This document shows positions 10,655 to 22,963 of a stretch of DNA of 64,000 bases, in pieces. The stretch covers positions 1,116,001 through 1,180,000 of the forward strand of contig JAHYIO010000004.1 in the NCBI GenBank assembly GCA_020543525.1, read 5' to 3'. The notes below the pieces were generated by a model, which saw only the letters and a program-made list of their open reading frames with translations, ran no database searches and was not told where the DNA came from. Each line of letters opens with the position of its first letter. Position 1 is the stretch's first letter. Source of the stretch: Coriolopsis trogii (taxonomy: Eukaryota > Basidiomycota > Agaricomycetes > Polyporales > Polyporaceae). Made by a program: the position numbers and the translations under genes.

Positions 10655-13600
10655 TCAATCGACCGTGGTAAGTTCTGTGATGATTTTCTCGTAGTTGGTC
10701 GAAGCGTATCCAGCCTCGATATCATGGGCGCTTCCGCGATCCATATATGCGGTCATGATTTTCTCGTCCTTCTCGCTCAGCTCGCTGGGCTCCATTACCC
10801 CCTGCGAGAGTTCAATGGCGTGTCGATACATCTTGTATATCGGCTTGCGATAGTCGACCTCGTCACCGGAGGTCACGAGGAGCTCCTGTCCCTGTTCAAT
10901 ATACCTACACGTCATAAGGCGCATTTCAGGTGCCCTGATTGTTGGGATAGGGGATGTACAACTCACTCTTGATACTCTTCCTCTTCTTTGACGACGGGAT
11001 CCAAAAGCCGCATGACGAGTTGAGGAAGTGTCTCTGGGGCAGACTCATTCGGCACATGAGGTTTCTTCATCCGCGACTTAGGGTCTTGCGACCGGTCCAT
11101 ACGAGAATTCCTGGAGCCTGGTATCGGGTGTGCACCCATCCAGCGGCGTACGCCATCCATGAGTCTATTGGAGTCCATTCTTTGAGCATGCAACAGAGGC
11201 AGACTCTCCGTCAGACATACTTCGGGTGTTGGTGAACCGTGTGTACATGATGCGGGAGGAACGGGCTCATGTTGATATCTCGCGCGGTCTTCCTATCATA
11301 TGACGACAAGGTTAGCCAAAAATACACACAGTCGCATTGAACAACCATACCCAGGAAGCTTTAGTGTGCTGTTCATGGAGAACGCGAAGTGTTTCCCCAG
11401 CGAGGTGAACAGTAAGGGTCGATAGTATTCGATCCAGTAATCTGCGCGTGAGTTGACGAAGTGATGCACAGCCTTTTCACACTCCTCGACGGGATAGGCA
11501 ACCTCAAGATGCTCGTCCGCGAACCACTTCTGGTAGTTGCCACGCCGCGGTGGAGCGCGCGTGCCGGTCTTCTCTGTAGGAACACCGAGAAACAGGTTGA
11601 TCGCCGCCTGCTTATCGTTGTCTGTTCGCACACAGCGGTCAACGCACATCGGTTACCAGGTAGAATATACGCACCGAGGAGAGAATTGGCATAGAACCGG
11701 CGGAGATTTTCGATGATGTCTCGGGAATGACTATTCCAGTGGGGCATCCTCCTGTAAGTCTCGACACGGTTCACAAGTGCGCTCCCGGTATACTGTAGAG
11801 CAAGACCTGCGGGCGATGTTGCTCAGCAGAACACATGGTCCAACCAAGCACACTCACTGTCGCCGTGATCGTGGTACATCTCCGTGAGCATGTTCACTGC
11901 GTCAGAATCGAAGGCGAGGTTGGGAGTGTCAACTACGCCCAACGCGTACAATTGATGCCCAAGTGCGCGCTTTCCGAAGACGAACTGTGCGGCGTTGGTT
12001 CGATCGAGGCAGTCGACACAGTTCGTCCGACAAATACCATTCTGGACAGACATCGTAGTGCGCCAGGGGTATTCTTCTTCACTATCATGCAGGTTAGTGG
12101 TGTATGTGCTGCATGCATACCTCACTCACTCGGACTCGTTCTGCAAATAGTGCGAGAATGGCTCTGGGCCGGTGTGAAAGAAGCCCGTCATCTGGATTGA
12201 CTCTTCCGCCAGATCCTCTAGATAACTGATAACATCTTGCGTCTTTCTGTGAACGAGCATCAGACCCAGCATCCCGGCGGCCTCTCTGCACCAGCCTGAC
12301 TAACTCCTTGTACGCGCGAGCCATGTCCCACGCCCGATATGTTATCTTCTTATCAGGTGGCAGGAATTGATTGAGGTAGCGGACACATTGCGTGTACTCC
12401 TCAAGCAACTTCGATTCTCGTGGCTGGGGCTCCCGCTTCTTGACAAGGTTCAATATCATCACAGGTGTTCCGTATCGCTTGAAGAGATCGTCGAAATGTC
12501 GTGCTGCAGAGGTATAGAAGGGGTCCATGACGGGTACTACGCGAGGAAGGTTGAGACATTGGAAAAGATCAGGCCGGCATGCCATAGGGGCGACGCACTC
12601 TCGATAGGCGGCTTGGGAGCCACACCAGTCACTTCTTGAGTCCAGAATATTGGGATGCTACCCCGATACTAGTAGCTCCTAGTCTTAGTTGGTTGTGTTT
12701 CGTACTCAGAACAACGTGATTGACGAACGAACCTGAACATAACTCGTAAAGTTGGGGCTTGGACGCCTCCCTGGTTTGCCATCTGAAGCGTCATTCGCGG
12801 CGGGGTAGTAGAACGGCGTCGTGAGGGTTTCAGACACGATCTGCTCCGTCTCAACCTCATTGGCGACATTGCCCTGTAGGATGTGAGAAATGAAAACCCC
12901 GAATTTGAACACAATGTGTACCTCATCGTTTACTCCGCGCTTCAGGTAACGGGCTCCAGCGTGATGGCGCGATCTTCGTGCGATGAGAGTAATGAACACG
13001 ACTCGACCCAGGACCGTAAGCTCTGGCGCATACAGTCAGCAACACGTAACTGCATGCGGATAGCAGCCCGCTCACTAGCTTGATCTACATGGCCATGAAT
13101 CAACGGAACAAGCCAGTGTGATCTCGTCAAGGGCTCCTTAAAGGGAGCTGTTATTAAATGATGGTTCCACGCATATCGGTCGTTCATGGACCAGCGACGC
13201 GAAGGACTCAGTCCACTACGAGTGAGGTTATGTTGCAAAGTTGAGGTGAGATCATACGTGTAACTGCATTTGCGGGTATATTAGGGCGTGGGTGGACAGA
13301 CTGGGACAAACTAGAGTATTGACCTGAAGTAGAAGTTCTTCGACATATCCACTTGCTTGAACACGTTCATGAGACGCGCTTCCTCGGTAGGCTTGTCGAC
13401 CTTATGGTTGAACGCAACAGGTAACATGTCGGTACTCTCACAATGGTAGACATAGTGGCCTCCAATGAGAGCGACCACAGAACGCTTCAAGATGAGTATC
13501 ATGTACCAGCCTGCAGTAAACCTGACGAAGCCTGTCCTTACATCAGTATGCTGCCAACAATGTGGAGCACTTGGGATACGCACCTGCAATCCCAAAGAAC

Positions 13601-14067
13601 ACCCGTGCTTTACCCAGACCACCACTCTGTTTGTTTCCGTCCTCCAGCATCTTCAACATGGCACTCATCTGCTTTCCACTGTACACAGTCCCATCATCAA
13701 CGACTGTCAGCTCATCTTGAGAGGTACGGTCTATCCTGATGAGACGATGTCGAGAATCGGAGGTATTGGACGCGACAATGAAATATTTGAGTTTGTTCTC
13801 GTACAGAATGAACTTGTTGAAAGCGAGAGACTGGTCGTCATTGCGGGGCCGAGCTTTAGAAGAGGCCTGAGGAGCTGCAGCTAGCGTTGTTGAGAGACTC
13901 TGTGTGTCTTTCGATTTCAGTGACGCAGCATCTGGGACAGAGGCCGTAGCTGAAGGTGGCAATGTGATGGAATGCTGGGAGACGGGCGTGACTGTGCCAC
14001 TAGAGTCTGATGCAGACACTTGGGGAATCTGCAGGTGTATGAGAGGAGCTTTTGGTGGGGGATTCAT
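10655..14067 (-). CDS. FIG4: Polyphosphoinositide phosphatase Fig4 (SAC domain)
   Basis: Fourteen exons in continuous phase: 14067-13584, 13531-13324, 13263-13076, 13022-12922, 12873-12733, 12668-12599, 12536-12305, 12246-12130, 12081-11858, 11806-11675, 11621-11351, 11292-11221, 11179-10967 and 10904-10655. The product is 900 residues (yeast Fig4 about 879). The Sac N-domain includes [19 protein letters not shown] and a [15 protein letters not shown] block. The catalytic CX5R motif reads C535-VDCLD-R541 within [16 protein letters not shown]. Fig4 removes the 5-phosphate of PI(3,5)P2 and, with Vac14 and Fab1, controls that lipid on vacuole and endosome membranes. The intron at 11220-11180 is only 41 nt and is the weakest junction. 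It is head to head with the C2H2 gene over 192 bp. Confidence 0.93.
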
Positions 14068-14259
14068 GAGGTCCTAGATAGCCCTGAGGACCCAGTGGTG
14101 GCAGGGTTGGCGCAGAGCGAGCAGTGACGATGTCCGAGGAATGTGCCCGTCCTAAAAAGGCAGGTTTGATGGGGCCTATAGCCTTAGATACTAACACTCG
14201 CAAACAACACCCAATTCTCCGAGTCCCTGACGTTGGAAACCTCGCGCTCGGAACACTGC
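14068..14259. promoter_or_regulatory. Shared 192-bp divergent promoter region
   Basis: Only 192 bp separate the FIG4 start codon (minus) from the chosen start of the C2H2 factor (plus). No clear TATA box is seen. A shared bidirectional promoter is inferred from spacing alone. Confidence 0.45.
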
Positions 14260-16122
14260 ATGACTTCTTCTATCACACTTCCCGACTTCAACTTCTCAGC
14301 AAACGAAGATGAAGAATACAACGACGACTACGAGGACGGAGAGGGCGAGGAATACGATGAGGGAGGGGATCTAGATGCGGAGGCGGAGGCTATGGCGCGG
14401 AGGCTCGGGGATCAGCTCCTCGCAGACATTGCTAAGGCTCAGGCCGAAGTAGCTGCAGCTGCAGCTGCTACAAGCGCAGCAGCGGCAACACAGCAGCCAG
14501 TCAATGGAGCCAGCTTCACCTCATTGACAACCTGCAGGAAAAAGCAAGAAGCTGCGCTCTTGACAATGCGAGGTATCATGGCCCTCGCTTCCAAACACCC
14601 CATCCTAAGATCCACTATGTCGGCATCTCAAGTTTCCGGTGGTGAAGGTGGCACCCTCTTGGACGTCTTCACACGTTGTATATCTACCTCGTCCATATCG
14701 AGGTCGCTTGCTAGAACTTTGACAGAAGTAGTCTTGTCTCTCGCAAAGTCCGACATACTCTTTGGCTCTCTCCGCAACTCGGACGCGCCTGCTATTCAGC
14801 TCGACAAGGGCAAGCGCAAACGTGACCACGAGGACGAGGGTGGACGCTACGCCATCGACTTCCCACAGAAGCGTATAGCTATCGCCATACCGGTCGACCA
14901 ACCCGACCTCTTAGGTCAGATTGGTGAAGCTCTTCGTGTCATCTCCCATGCCCTTTCAACCTCTTCCGCATCTGCGCAAAGTCAATCTATCGACCCCGCC
15001 GTTATCTCGTCCATCCAACTTCAGCTCCATCAAGTCTTCCTCTTTGCCGTCACTTCGGCACCTCGCGCTGGTGAAGGGCGTATGCAGGCGCTGCAGGAAC
15101 TTGCGGGACTCGTACAGATGCTGGGTGTCTTGAGTGGTATCCAGATAGGTAACCCCCCTCAATGGCATGTCCCTCCGGGCAGCGCTCCCCCACCACCCCC
15201 GCCCCCGCCGCCTGACATTGGTACGGCCGTCTATCCGTGTCTTGTACCGGGCTGCCCGAAGACGTTCCACAGACTGTACTCCCTCCGCACTCATCAGCGC
15301 CTGCACACACTTGAGCATCGACCATATCGCTGTGCGCACTGTCCTGCATCATTCGTACGCAACCACGACCTGAAGCGGCATACCCAGCTGCACGATAAGA
15401 AAGCTTGGAGGTGTGCCGGGTGCAACAAGATCTTCTCGCGTCGGGATGCTATCAAGCGACATAAAGATGCCAGGAGCCGGGGCACCACGGGCAAGACGCG
15501 TCCGAGCGATGCCGATGCGGTGGGCGACACAGCCTGTGCACTCGCGGACATCGAGGAGGTCGAGGTCGACAAAGCGGATGGTGAGGAAGAGATTAGCCGA
15601 CGCGCGAAGCTCTGGAACGGCATTGCCGCCTCGTCCGCGGGGAACACCGTCGCCGAGCATATGGGCCCTGAGGATGGCGAAGTCGACCCCGGGATCGTGC
15701 ACGAGGCGCAGAACATGGTCCTGAGCATACATGGACTCCTTCAGGCCGAGGTCGCTAAGGGCCTCGGGGCACCCGCTGAGGCCGCTCCTATGCCCCCGCC
15801 CCTAGTGGGTCAGTCGACGCTGGCCAGCATCATCGCCCGAGCGCAACAGTCTGCTGTCGCCTCTGACATCGCTGCTCCGGCGGCTCTCGATGTCCCTCCT
15901 GCTGAGCTTGCCCCGGCTTCGGCTTCAGATGAGGGAGCATCATCGTCGACGCCCCCGCTCTCGCTTTCGTGGTTGTCGGAAGAGCAGACCAGGCTCCTCG
16001 AGCAGGCGATTGCTCAGGCAGCATCTGCGGCGCAAGCCCAGGCTGAGGCGGAAGCCGCGTTGGAGGAGGAGGGTGAAGAGTTCGACGAAGACGAGGAGCA
16101 AGAGGAGCAGTTCGGCGAATGA
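14260..16122 (+). CDS. C2H2 zinc-finger transcription factor
   Basis: A single-exon gene of 620 residues, which is unusual among the intron-rich neighbours. The first in-frame ATG is 14260 (MTSSITLPDF); the frame upstream of it opens with TTG. An acidic N-terminus is followed by an alanine run and a basic nuclear-localisation-like KGKRKRDHED near residue 185. A proline run near 310 precedes three tandem C2H2 fingers at about 325-405: CLVPGCPKTFHRLYSLRTHQ, CAHCPASFVRNHDLKRH and CAGCNKIFSRRDAIKRH. The C-terminus is Ala/Glu-rich and strongly acidic. The middle finger (ARQHD/VRNHDLKRH type) recalls Crz1-like calcium-response factors, but I cannot assign orthology. It probably binds DNA in the nucleus; targets are unknown. 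Confidence 0.85.
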   Translation: MTSSITLPDFNFSANEDEEYNDDYEDGEGEEYDEGGDLDAEAEAMARRLGDQLLADIAKAQAEVAAAAAATSAAAATQQPVNGASFTSLTTCRKKQEAALLTMRGIMALASKHPILRSTMSASQVSGGEGGTLLDVFTRCISTSSISRSLARTLTEVVLSLAKSDILFGSLRNSDAPAIQLDKGKRKRDHEDEGGRYAIDFPQKRIAIAIPVDQPDLLGQIGEALRVISHALSTSSASAQSQSIDPAVISSIQLQLHQVFLFAVTSAPRAGEGRMQALQELAGLVQMLGVLSGIQIGNPPQWHVPPGSAPPPPPPPPPDIGTAVYPCLVPGCPKTFHRLYSLRTHQRLHTLEHRPYRCAHCPASFVRNHDLKRHTQLHDKKAWRCAGCNKIFSRRDAIKRHKDARSRGTTGKTRPSDADAVGDTACALADIEEVEVDKADGEEEISRRAKLWNGIAASSAGNTVAEHMGPEDGEVDPGIVHEAQNMVLSIHGLLQAEVAKGLGAPAEAAPMPPPLVGQSTLASIIARAQQSAVASDIAAPAALDVPPAELAPASASDEGASSSTPPLSLSWLSEEQTRLLEQAIAQAASAAQAQAEAEAALEEEGEEFDEDEEQEEQFGE

Positions 16123-17176
16123 TCGCCTTTAGGACATCGCCGTTCGAACGATATACACGACACTGTGCACATGGCAGCGTCCACTGGAGCGTCACATCAC
16201 CGCATTATCAAGCTTACTATAGGGACGTGGCGCAAGTGTCGCGAGCACAGAGCTCTCCAAGCAGTCCCCAGTGGACAGGGCGGGCGAGGCCTCAGAGGAG
16301 AATGCTGCGTCATGGAGCGCAGTCTCATCAGAGGCAAAGTCTACAGCGTCATCCCCCGATATACGTAGCAGATGTTCGTTCGAAAGGGTAACCCAAGCAC
16401 GAGCAGACCAGATCGTCGAGGGGCGTTGGCCTGGTACCCACGTACTCGGCAACATAGAATATCATAATACAAGCTGCCCTCTCGAGAGATCCTGCTTGTA
16501 TACTACAATTTTGCGCGCTCTTGAAGCTAGCCGTGACAGCGCATTCCTGGTTGTTAAAACCTGACACCTGGACGTCAGTCCCCTCACTCGGATGATGGTG
16601 GAACGAGTGAGGGTTCGTTATGTGATATGCGAGGTAGGTATGTGGACTCGGGTGACACCGCGAAGGGTCGTATGCGCGTCTGGCGCGCAACACTGGTCAT
16701 TCATAGCGAGCAATAGATGTTTCGTTGTGCGAAAGCTCCCGCAATAGCCGTGAAATTCCGAACAGCAACAAATAAGTAGGCGTGTTGTATGTACAGTACC
16801 TAAGTATGTATAACCAAACGCTGGCGGGGCATCGGGTCATTACGCATTGAGAAGTCCGCAAGGGACCGCTAGCTATCTTTGTTCATGACAATACGACAAT
16901 AGGGCTCTATCTTAGTTCCGCGCGTGAGCGGCCGCCACATAACGGCGTGTTCTGCTGCCTTCTGCACGAAGGAGTCCGATTATTTCGCAGGAATCTATGT
17001 ATCAGGACTAGCGCGAGGGTTTGAATAAGCGAAGCGTCCGAGTGTAAGTGAACAACTCACAAGGATCCCTTATCATCCATCACACGTCTACATTACACCT
17101 GTCCTGATTAAACTTTCTTAGGTCAGAGAGTGGAGATATAGACGTCATTTTGAACAGCGCACCAAACATACGCACG
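16123..17176. other. Intergenic between convergent genes, about 1.05 kb
   Basis: Long for this compact region. A minus-strand frame at 16192-16455 contains a modestly protein-like run (ISGDDAVDFASDETALHDAA), but I found no splice context or family for it. Otherwise nothing stands out. Confidence 0.35.
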
Positions 17177-19207
17177 TCATGCCCTCTTCCGCAACTTCCT
17201 GATTTCCGAACCCATCTCGAGAGCTCGGCGGCCTTCGACCCATTGCATCGCCTCTGTCAGGCCATTAGCAGCCGCTCATTCAGAGACAGGTCTTACAGGG
17301 TACACCGAGAGAATTCGGAGACGCACCGCCGTAAGTCTTCGGAACGACAATTCGCTTCAGCGGAGGGCCGTTCTCCCTGCACCACGTGAAGCGGAAGTCG
17401 TTCGTCCGCTGCTCCGTGCCTGTCTCGAGGTCGACGACATCCGCGTGCACCCAGACGTGCTGCAGCCGCCGTCAGTACACGAGTTCATGCATAGACAATG
17501 TTGTGGGAGTATATGCTTACCACCAGAGCGGGGTACTGCTCGGACGAGGTCGAGTGGACGACATTGGAGGTCAGTCGGAGGAGGGAGCCGATGGGAACCG
17601 GGCGGGCAAAGGAGATGCCATCGAGGGAGAGGAAGGTGACGCGGCCGCGAGTGAAGAGACACGAGTTTGAGAAGCCGAGCTCGTAAGCTAGACGCATGAG
17701 GTAGCCTGCGGTTGCAGGAGGTCGTCAGCCAAATGTGCTGCAACATTCATGCGTCATAAAAGCTAGGCGTACCTCCGAAAATTTTCTGGTGCACGCTAGA
17801 AGAAGTGATCAGATGCTCCTCTCGTAGAGCGTCGAATGTGAATGTAGAGAGGCGTACTCACTTGCGCTCCTGGGGAAACATGAGCATTGTCTTCTCGAGA
17901 CGCGTGTCCCCCATCCAGACCGTCTCTGTCCCCGCGTTCGTCGGCATCGCGTTCTGCTCATCCTGTCCATACTGGAGATACAAGGAGTGCAGCGCTTCAG
18001 CCTCCGAAGAGGTCGGTGGGACCCGAGTGAGAGAACGTCCGGCGCGCGTGAGCCTCCTGTTCTTGTGGACTGACACGCATAAATGTGAGCTTGTCATTTC
18101 CATTGCCCCGACTATCCGCCCGGCTCACTTTCACCCAAATTGTATAGCGTGTGATCCTCAGGTGTTTCCAGGATGAGCGGATTGACAGGGGTCGAGCGAT
18201 GCGTTCTACCATCTCGGCAGACCATACAGAATCGACCTACAACGACATCCCGGGTAAGCCATGGGGTTCGCGCGTTATGAGGGAGACAATGATTAACCCA
18301 GCATGATTGTCTGTTCGCTTCCGTCCTTGGCAAGAGCCTCCATGCGGACTGCCACTTCCATCGAGCTTTTGCCGGTATGAACGACTTGCCCGCTTAGCCG
18401 CAAGTCCCGCACGGGGTGCAGCGGCGCGAGCATGTCCAATCTAGGTCCGACCAGTCAGGATACGCGAACCAATGCAAGTCTCAACGCGGAAGACAGGACC
18501 GACCTGTCAACTGAGGCGGTCACGATGTAAAATCCGGCGTCCTTGGGGAGAGCAGAGGTGGCGGGTCCGAGCATGTGTTTGTACGCGATGCTCCCAGCGA
18601 GCGAGTCAAGATGCTCCATAAGGAGCCCAGTACGGATCCCTCCAGAGGCGTTCGTGTAATTCTCCAGCAGCTCCGGAGAAGACGCGAAAGGGAGGAGGAT
18701 CTCGCAGTAGGAGTCGTGCATGCATCGCGGTACAAGCTCGCGCTCTCCCCTAGCAGACCTGGACTCCCCCGAGGATGTCGCGTCGGAGGGCGCTTCTGGG
18801 ATAGACAGCTTGCTCAATGCTTCTGACCACAATCCCTTCGACCGTACTGGCAAGACACTGTGCAGTGCATCAGCCAGAGAGTCGGTTCAAGAATTCGGGA
18901 GAAAGTCAGTACGAATGATGTGCCGGATTTGACCGTTGTCCTGCCAGTGTAAGTCAACGTTGCTGAAATCAGCCTATCTCACCCTTGTGCCCATTCGATA
19001 GCAAAGGATGAGCTTACTGAACATCTTCAATAAACTATCCATGGTAGCGATATCTTGTGTCTCCTCTACGGCGCCAAGCTCTGTCGAGCTTTGCAATGCC
19101 GATTGAGAGTTCAGTTTCGGTGCGGAGGCGACGAAGCCTCTGCGTGCGGATGTATCCCGGCATAGTCGATATACTGCGCTGGTGTTACCCCTCCTGAGTC
19201 CCAACAT
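17177..19207 (-). CDS. Mitochondrial acyl-CoA thioesterase, ACOT9 type
   Basis: Ten exons in continuous phase: 19207-19018, 18940-18913, 18857-18504, 18440-18298, 18236-18129, 18069-17862, 17795-17773, 17705-17521, 17459-17327 and 17253-17177. The product is 482 residues. The N-terminus is Arg/Ser/Ala-rich and lacks acidic residues (MLGLRRGNTSAVYRLCRDTS), as in a mitochondrial presequence. Two hot-dog domains follow: the first around GGIRTGLLMEHLDSLAGSIA, the second around HQKIFGGYLMRLAYELGF. This double arrangement is that of ACOT9-family enzymes, which hydrolyse acyl-CoA to free acid and CoA in mitochondria. Exon 7 is only 23 nt and exon 2 only 28 nt. The first intron acceptor was chosen to keep phase; its exon is the least certain part. 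Confidence 0.87.
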
Positions 19208-19461
19208 TCTGGTCGCGCAGGAAGGAATCAAGAGCGGGTGTAATGGCTCAGAATAAGGCCAACTTGGGCAAAAACTGCCCCTATGTCGTCACAACATACC
19301 ATCTTCACCGCCACGGCCCATCGGCACCGAAATCCGAAGAGCGCCTCTACTAGTACTTAGCGCGCGTTTGGGGCCTTCTGCTCTTGCTGCCATTTTCAGT
19401 CGCTGAGTCGCCTTTGTGCTCGAGGTCGAGCTTGTGCCACGTCTGTCCCACAAATCTCGAG

Positions 19462-21398
19462 ATGTCTCACGATATACTCAAAGAGCCTGCGATATTGGAA
19501 GCCATTTTCCAGATGCTAGACATGGAACACTTCACGGCGGACAGGCTCGCTTGTATTCGTGCCGCCCATGCGTGTCGCGCCCTTTACGAGCCCGCGTCGC
19601 GCATGTTATGGAGGACTCTCCATAATTACTACCCTCTCTGGAACATCCTCGCCCCTCTTCCCAAATATGACATGGGCGACAATATGCTGTCGACAGCACG
19701 AAGACTCTATCTTCTCCGCGTATGTATCATCTACTGCATCCAACTTTGTCTTGTTTGTCTCTAGCTCTACGCTTGCGATCCGTCATCGATTGGAATCAGA
19801 ACCAGGATGGAGGATGACATCGTTTAGCTTGAGGATTACGTCTGCTTCACGGACTCTCATAGACGCGCGTTTGGATGAGACCCGACTGCGACTTTTGAGT
19901 CGCAGCCGGATCTCTGAGTTACCAGCATGCTCGAAGCCGCACGTCAGATCTGTTATTCAGGAGTCGCGGACGTAACGGAGGCAGGAGGCAGAGTTCGCTA
20001 AAGCATGCCCCGTCCCTCAAGTCATGAAGTCGGGAACTGATCTTCTGGCGAGTACAGATCCTCAATAGCAGGCCCTTTTTGGACCAAGCTCGATGGTCGA
20101 GATTTCTCATGTGCGCCGCCAGAGTGCAACGCCTCTGTGCCTATTCCTACAACGACAAAGAGCACTTGCTCTTACAGAATCTGGTCGTCCACAACAACAA
20201 CACCACGTTCCTCCCCTCTCTGCTTGAGGTGGACTGGTTCCAGCTTAGCTGCTCCGGCAACCTGCTCTTCTCGCTTGCACCCCGTGGCTTGGAAGATATA
20301 TCTCTTCTCTCTTACGCCAACGACCGCTCCGAGTTAAGGAATATCGTCCATCGACTCTCGTCTGCCTTTCCTTCCCTTCGGTCCTTCCGTATTCACAAGG
20401 CTCCACGAGGCATTCAGGCACTGCTGAAGAGTTTGGCCGGCCTGAAGAAGTTGATTCTCCTAAAGCTCGAGAACTTTGACGCCCTGACAGTACCTCAGTG
20501 GCGTCTACTCTCGAAATCATTCTCGTTGACGAACCTGCGCGTGTGGGTGGTCGGGTTCGAGCACCCGATTGTATTGTAGTTACCCACCCTTCACGCCCTC
20601 GAAGTCAAGGGTTCATGGGATCAGTTGATCTGTCTTATATCGTCTCTCCGCACCCCCACTCTCGTTCGTTTGGACATAGAACCTTCGACCGCTCCAGGGG
20701 GCTACTTCGTTGACTTCTGTCGCCTCTTAGAAGAGATTTCCTCTCCTCATTTTGCACCAAACCTCGAGCTCTTCAGCATGACATCGGAAGACGATCCGGA
20801 CAGCGTCAAGGTGAAGATCATTTCGCTGACAGCGGTACCGGAAACCCTGGCGGATATTCTCCGACCGTTTTTCGTGCTGCGGCAGCTCAGGCAGCTCTCA
20901 CTTCGGGTCACATTCCTCCACTACCCAGTGGCGTTCCGAGACGACGACTTCTTGCAAATCGTGCAAGCTTTTCCGGAGCTCCGCGTCCTCGACATCAACC
21001 TCATGCTCACGACACCGCTCACGCTCGAGTCGCTCATCTACGTCGCAATGTACAGCAAGAAGCTCGCCTCACTCCAGTTCGTCTCTCTGGACGTATCGGC
21101 CTCCCCGCTGGCCCGGGGTCGCGAGCCCTTCCCTCCACCCCCAACGCCGAACCACCCGTTGCAGATTCTCAAGTTCTGGGGCGCGAGTGGGCTCCCTGGA
21201 AGTCCCGTCCAGATGGCGAAGTATCTGGACAACCTCTTCCCCAACCTCAACATCGAGGAGCAGAACCGCCACTTCAACGAGAACACACTCGTGCGAGCTC
21301 CCGGCTGGACTGGGGTCTGGCTGCGCGTTAAGGAGCTGCAGACGCAGAGGAACGGTGGTAGGCCGTTACCGACCAAGCGATATATCAACTTTTCGTAG
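19462..21398 (+). pseudogene. F-box-like/leucine-rich family member with in-frame stop (copy 2)
   Basis: Better preserved than copy 1. The first exon, from ATG 19462 to about 19719, encodes a clear F-box-like segment (ILEAIFQMLD, then ACIRAAHACRALYEPASRML). It is followed by an intron of about 350 nt ending near 20070. From there one frame runs to 21398 except for a TAG at 20577-20579. Copy 1 has a glutamate codon at the matching place (VSLELPT against VL-stop-LPT). Before and after the stop the protein is Leu-rich and aligns throughout with copy 1. F-box proteins recruit substrates to SCF ubiquitin ligases. It is either a recent nonsense pseudogene, a shortened gene of about 250 residues, or a sequencing error. 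Confidence 0.65.
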
Positions 21399-21988
21399 AG
21401 GGTAAGCTTCTGCCTTGTCGTCTTGTACACTGTACTGTGTCCCTGGGCTCATTGCGACGGCGAAGACAGGAGTTGAGAGTCCGACTCAATGTTCAAACAT
21501 TGGATAGAGGCAGCGATGTACTTCATCAACCTCACAGCTTGGCCAACACAGAGTCGGAGAGTAGCGAATGAACTTGGGAACTATCCAGCGGACTTTTCGG
21601 TCTTACGAGGGTTTGTCATGGTCCGCTTTTGTCAGTATGGATTGCATCGGGGAGACCGGCCCGCAAAGGGTGTTAACGAGAGGCATGTAACAACCTTGCA
21701 AGCCATAGTTATCCAGAGGTGACGGAGGTATATCTGGCGGAGTGAGAGCATATGACACTCCGGTGCTTTGAGCGCAGTGGCGAGCCCTTCCGCACGATTG
21801 GGGGTCGGATGGGAGAAAGGAGCGGGCCGACTAAAGTGAGGAAAGTTGCCATAAAAGTCAGGCGGCGTCGTTATATAAGCGGTCAATTCAGGCGTTATGA
21901 GCGCCAACTCCAGTCTCGCACTTGCATCGATCCCCACACCACATCTCCCTCTCCCGACCGCATTCTGTTTCGTTTGCCACTCCCAGTC
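21399..21988. other. Intergenic, promoter region of the E2 gene
   Basis: About 590 bp without a supportable gene. The sequence just upstream of 21989 is C/T-rich, as in many fungal promoters. Nothing else is seen. Confidence 0.4.
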
Positions 21989-22963
21989 ATGACTTCCAGG
22001 ACAGGTACTCCCGGAAACGTCGCTTCCAACACCCTCTTACTCCGACGCCAGCTGAATGAGCTCACCAAACACCCGGTGGAGGGCTTCTCCGCAGGTACGC
22101 CGCTTGTAGTCCTGTTCGCAGTTCGACTTTACTTACGAGCAAATCCATGAATTGCATTGTCTGTTGGGTGCATGACTAGGCCTCGTTGACGACAATAACC
22201 TGTATGAGTGGGAGGTCATGATCATTGGGTATGTGTTGCAGTCTTAGCGCACGCAACCATCCTGATTCTGACCCATTCGGAACGCTAGCCCGCCAGACAC
22301 GATCTAGTGAGCATCATTTGGCGCAAATTGGGACGCAAGGAAGGCTGACATTTTACACAGCGAAGGCGGCTTCTTCAAGGCTCGTTTGACCTTCCCAGAG
22401 GACTTCCCCCTGAATCCTCCGAAGATGCGATTCATCACCCCGATGTGGCATCCTAACAGTCAGTCCTTGTCCCAACGATCTCCTCTGAACCTGTCTAATC
22501 GACCATTCCCATAGTCTACCCTGATGGTAATGTCTGTATTTCCATCCTTGTGAGTCATGACTACGATTTTCGATAAAACACCCGATACGACCGAGCATGT
22601 GAATGTCTAGCATCCCCCTGGCGAAGACCAGTACGGATATGAGGAGTCAGGAGAGCGCTGGCTGCCCGTGCACACTGTGGAATCTATCGTAAGTCTACTC
22701 TGCTCTACTTCTCACATCTCTGACTCCCCGTGTGATCTCGGTTCCATCAGCTCTTGAGTGTCATTTCGCTCCTGTCCTCCGACACACCAAACCTCGATAG
22801 CCCTGCCAACGTGGATGCAGCAAAGGAAGTCCGGACCAACTTTGAAGGTTCGCTTGGATCGTACCAATGACGCGGGGACGAGTCTGACCCAATCTCCTGT
22901 ACAGCATACAAGAAGAAAGTCCGTCGACTCGTGCGGAGGAGTGCGGAGGAGGCCTGGGATTAA
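21989..22963 (+). CDS. Ubiquitin-conjugating enzyme E2, UBE2G1/Ubc7 class
   Basis: Eight short exons in phase: 21989-22094, 22180-22228, 22289-22306, 22361-22458, 22515-22549, 22611-22688, 22751-22847 and 22905-22963. The product is 179 residues. The UBC fold shows the HPN motif at 88-90 and the catalytic cysteine at 98 (DGNVCISIL). The 13-residue acidic insertion HPPGEDQYGYEESGERW marks the Ubc7/UBE2G class, and the tail SPANVDAAKEVR is closest to UBE2G1-type enzymes. E2s of this class take ubiquitin from E1 as a thioester and build chains, typically K48-linked, often in ER-associated degradation. All key residues are present. Exon 3 is 18 nt. Confidence 0.93.

Noticed and set aside
20543..20570. 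tRNA B-box-like GGTTCGAGCACCC
   Set aside because: It lies inside the F-box-like coding sequence and no cloverleaf can be drawn around it.
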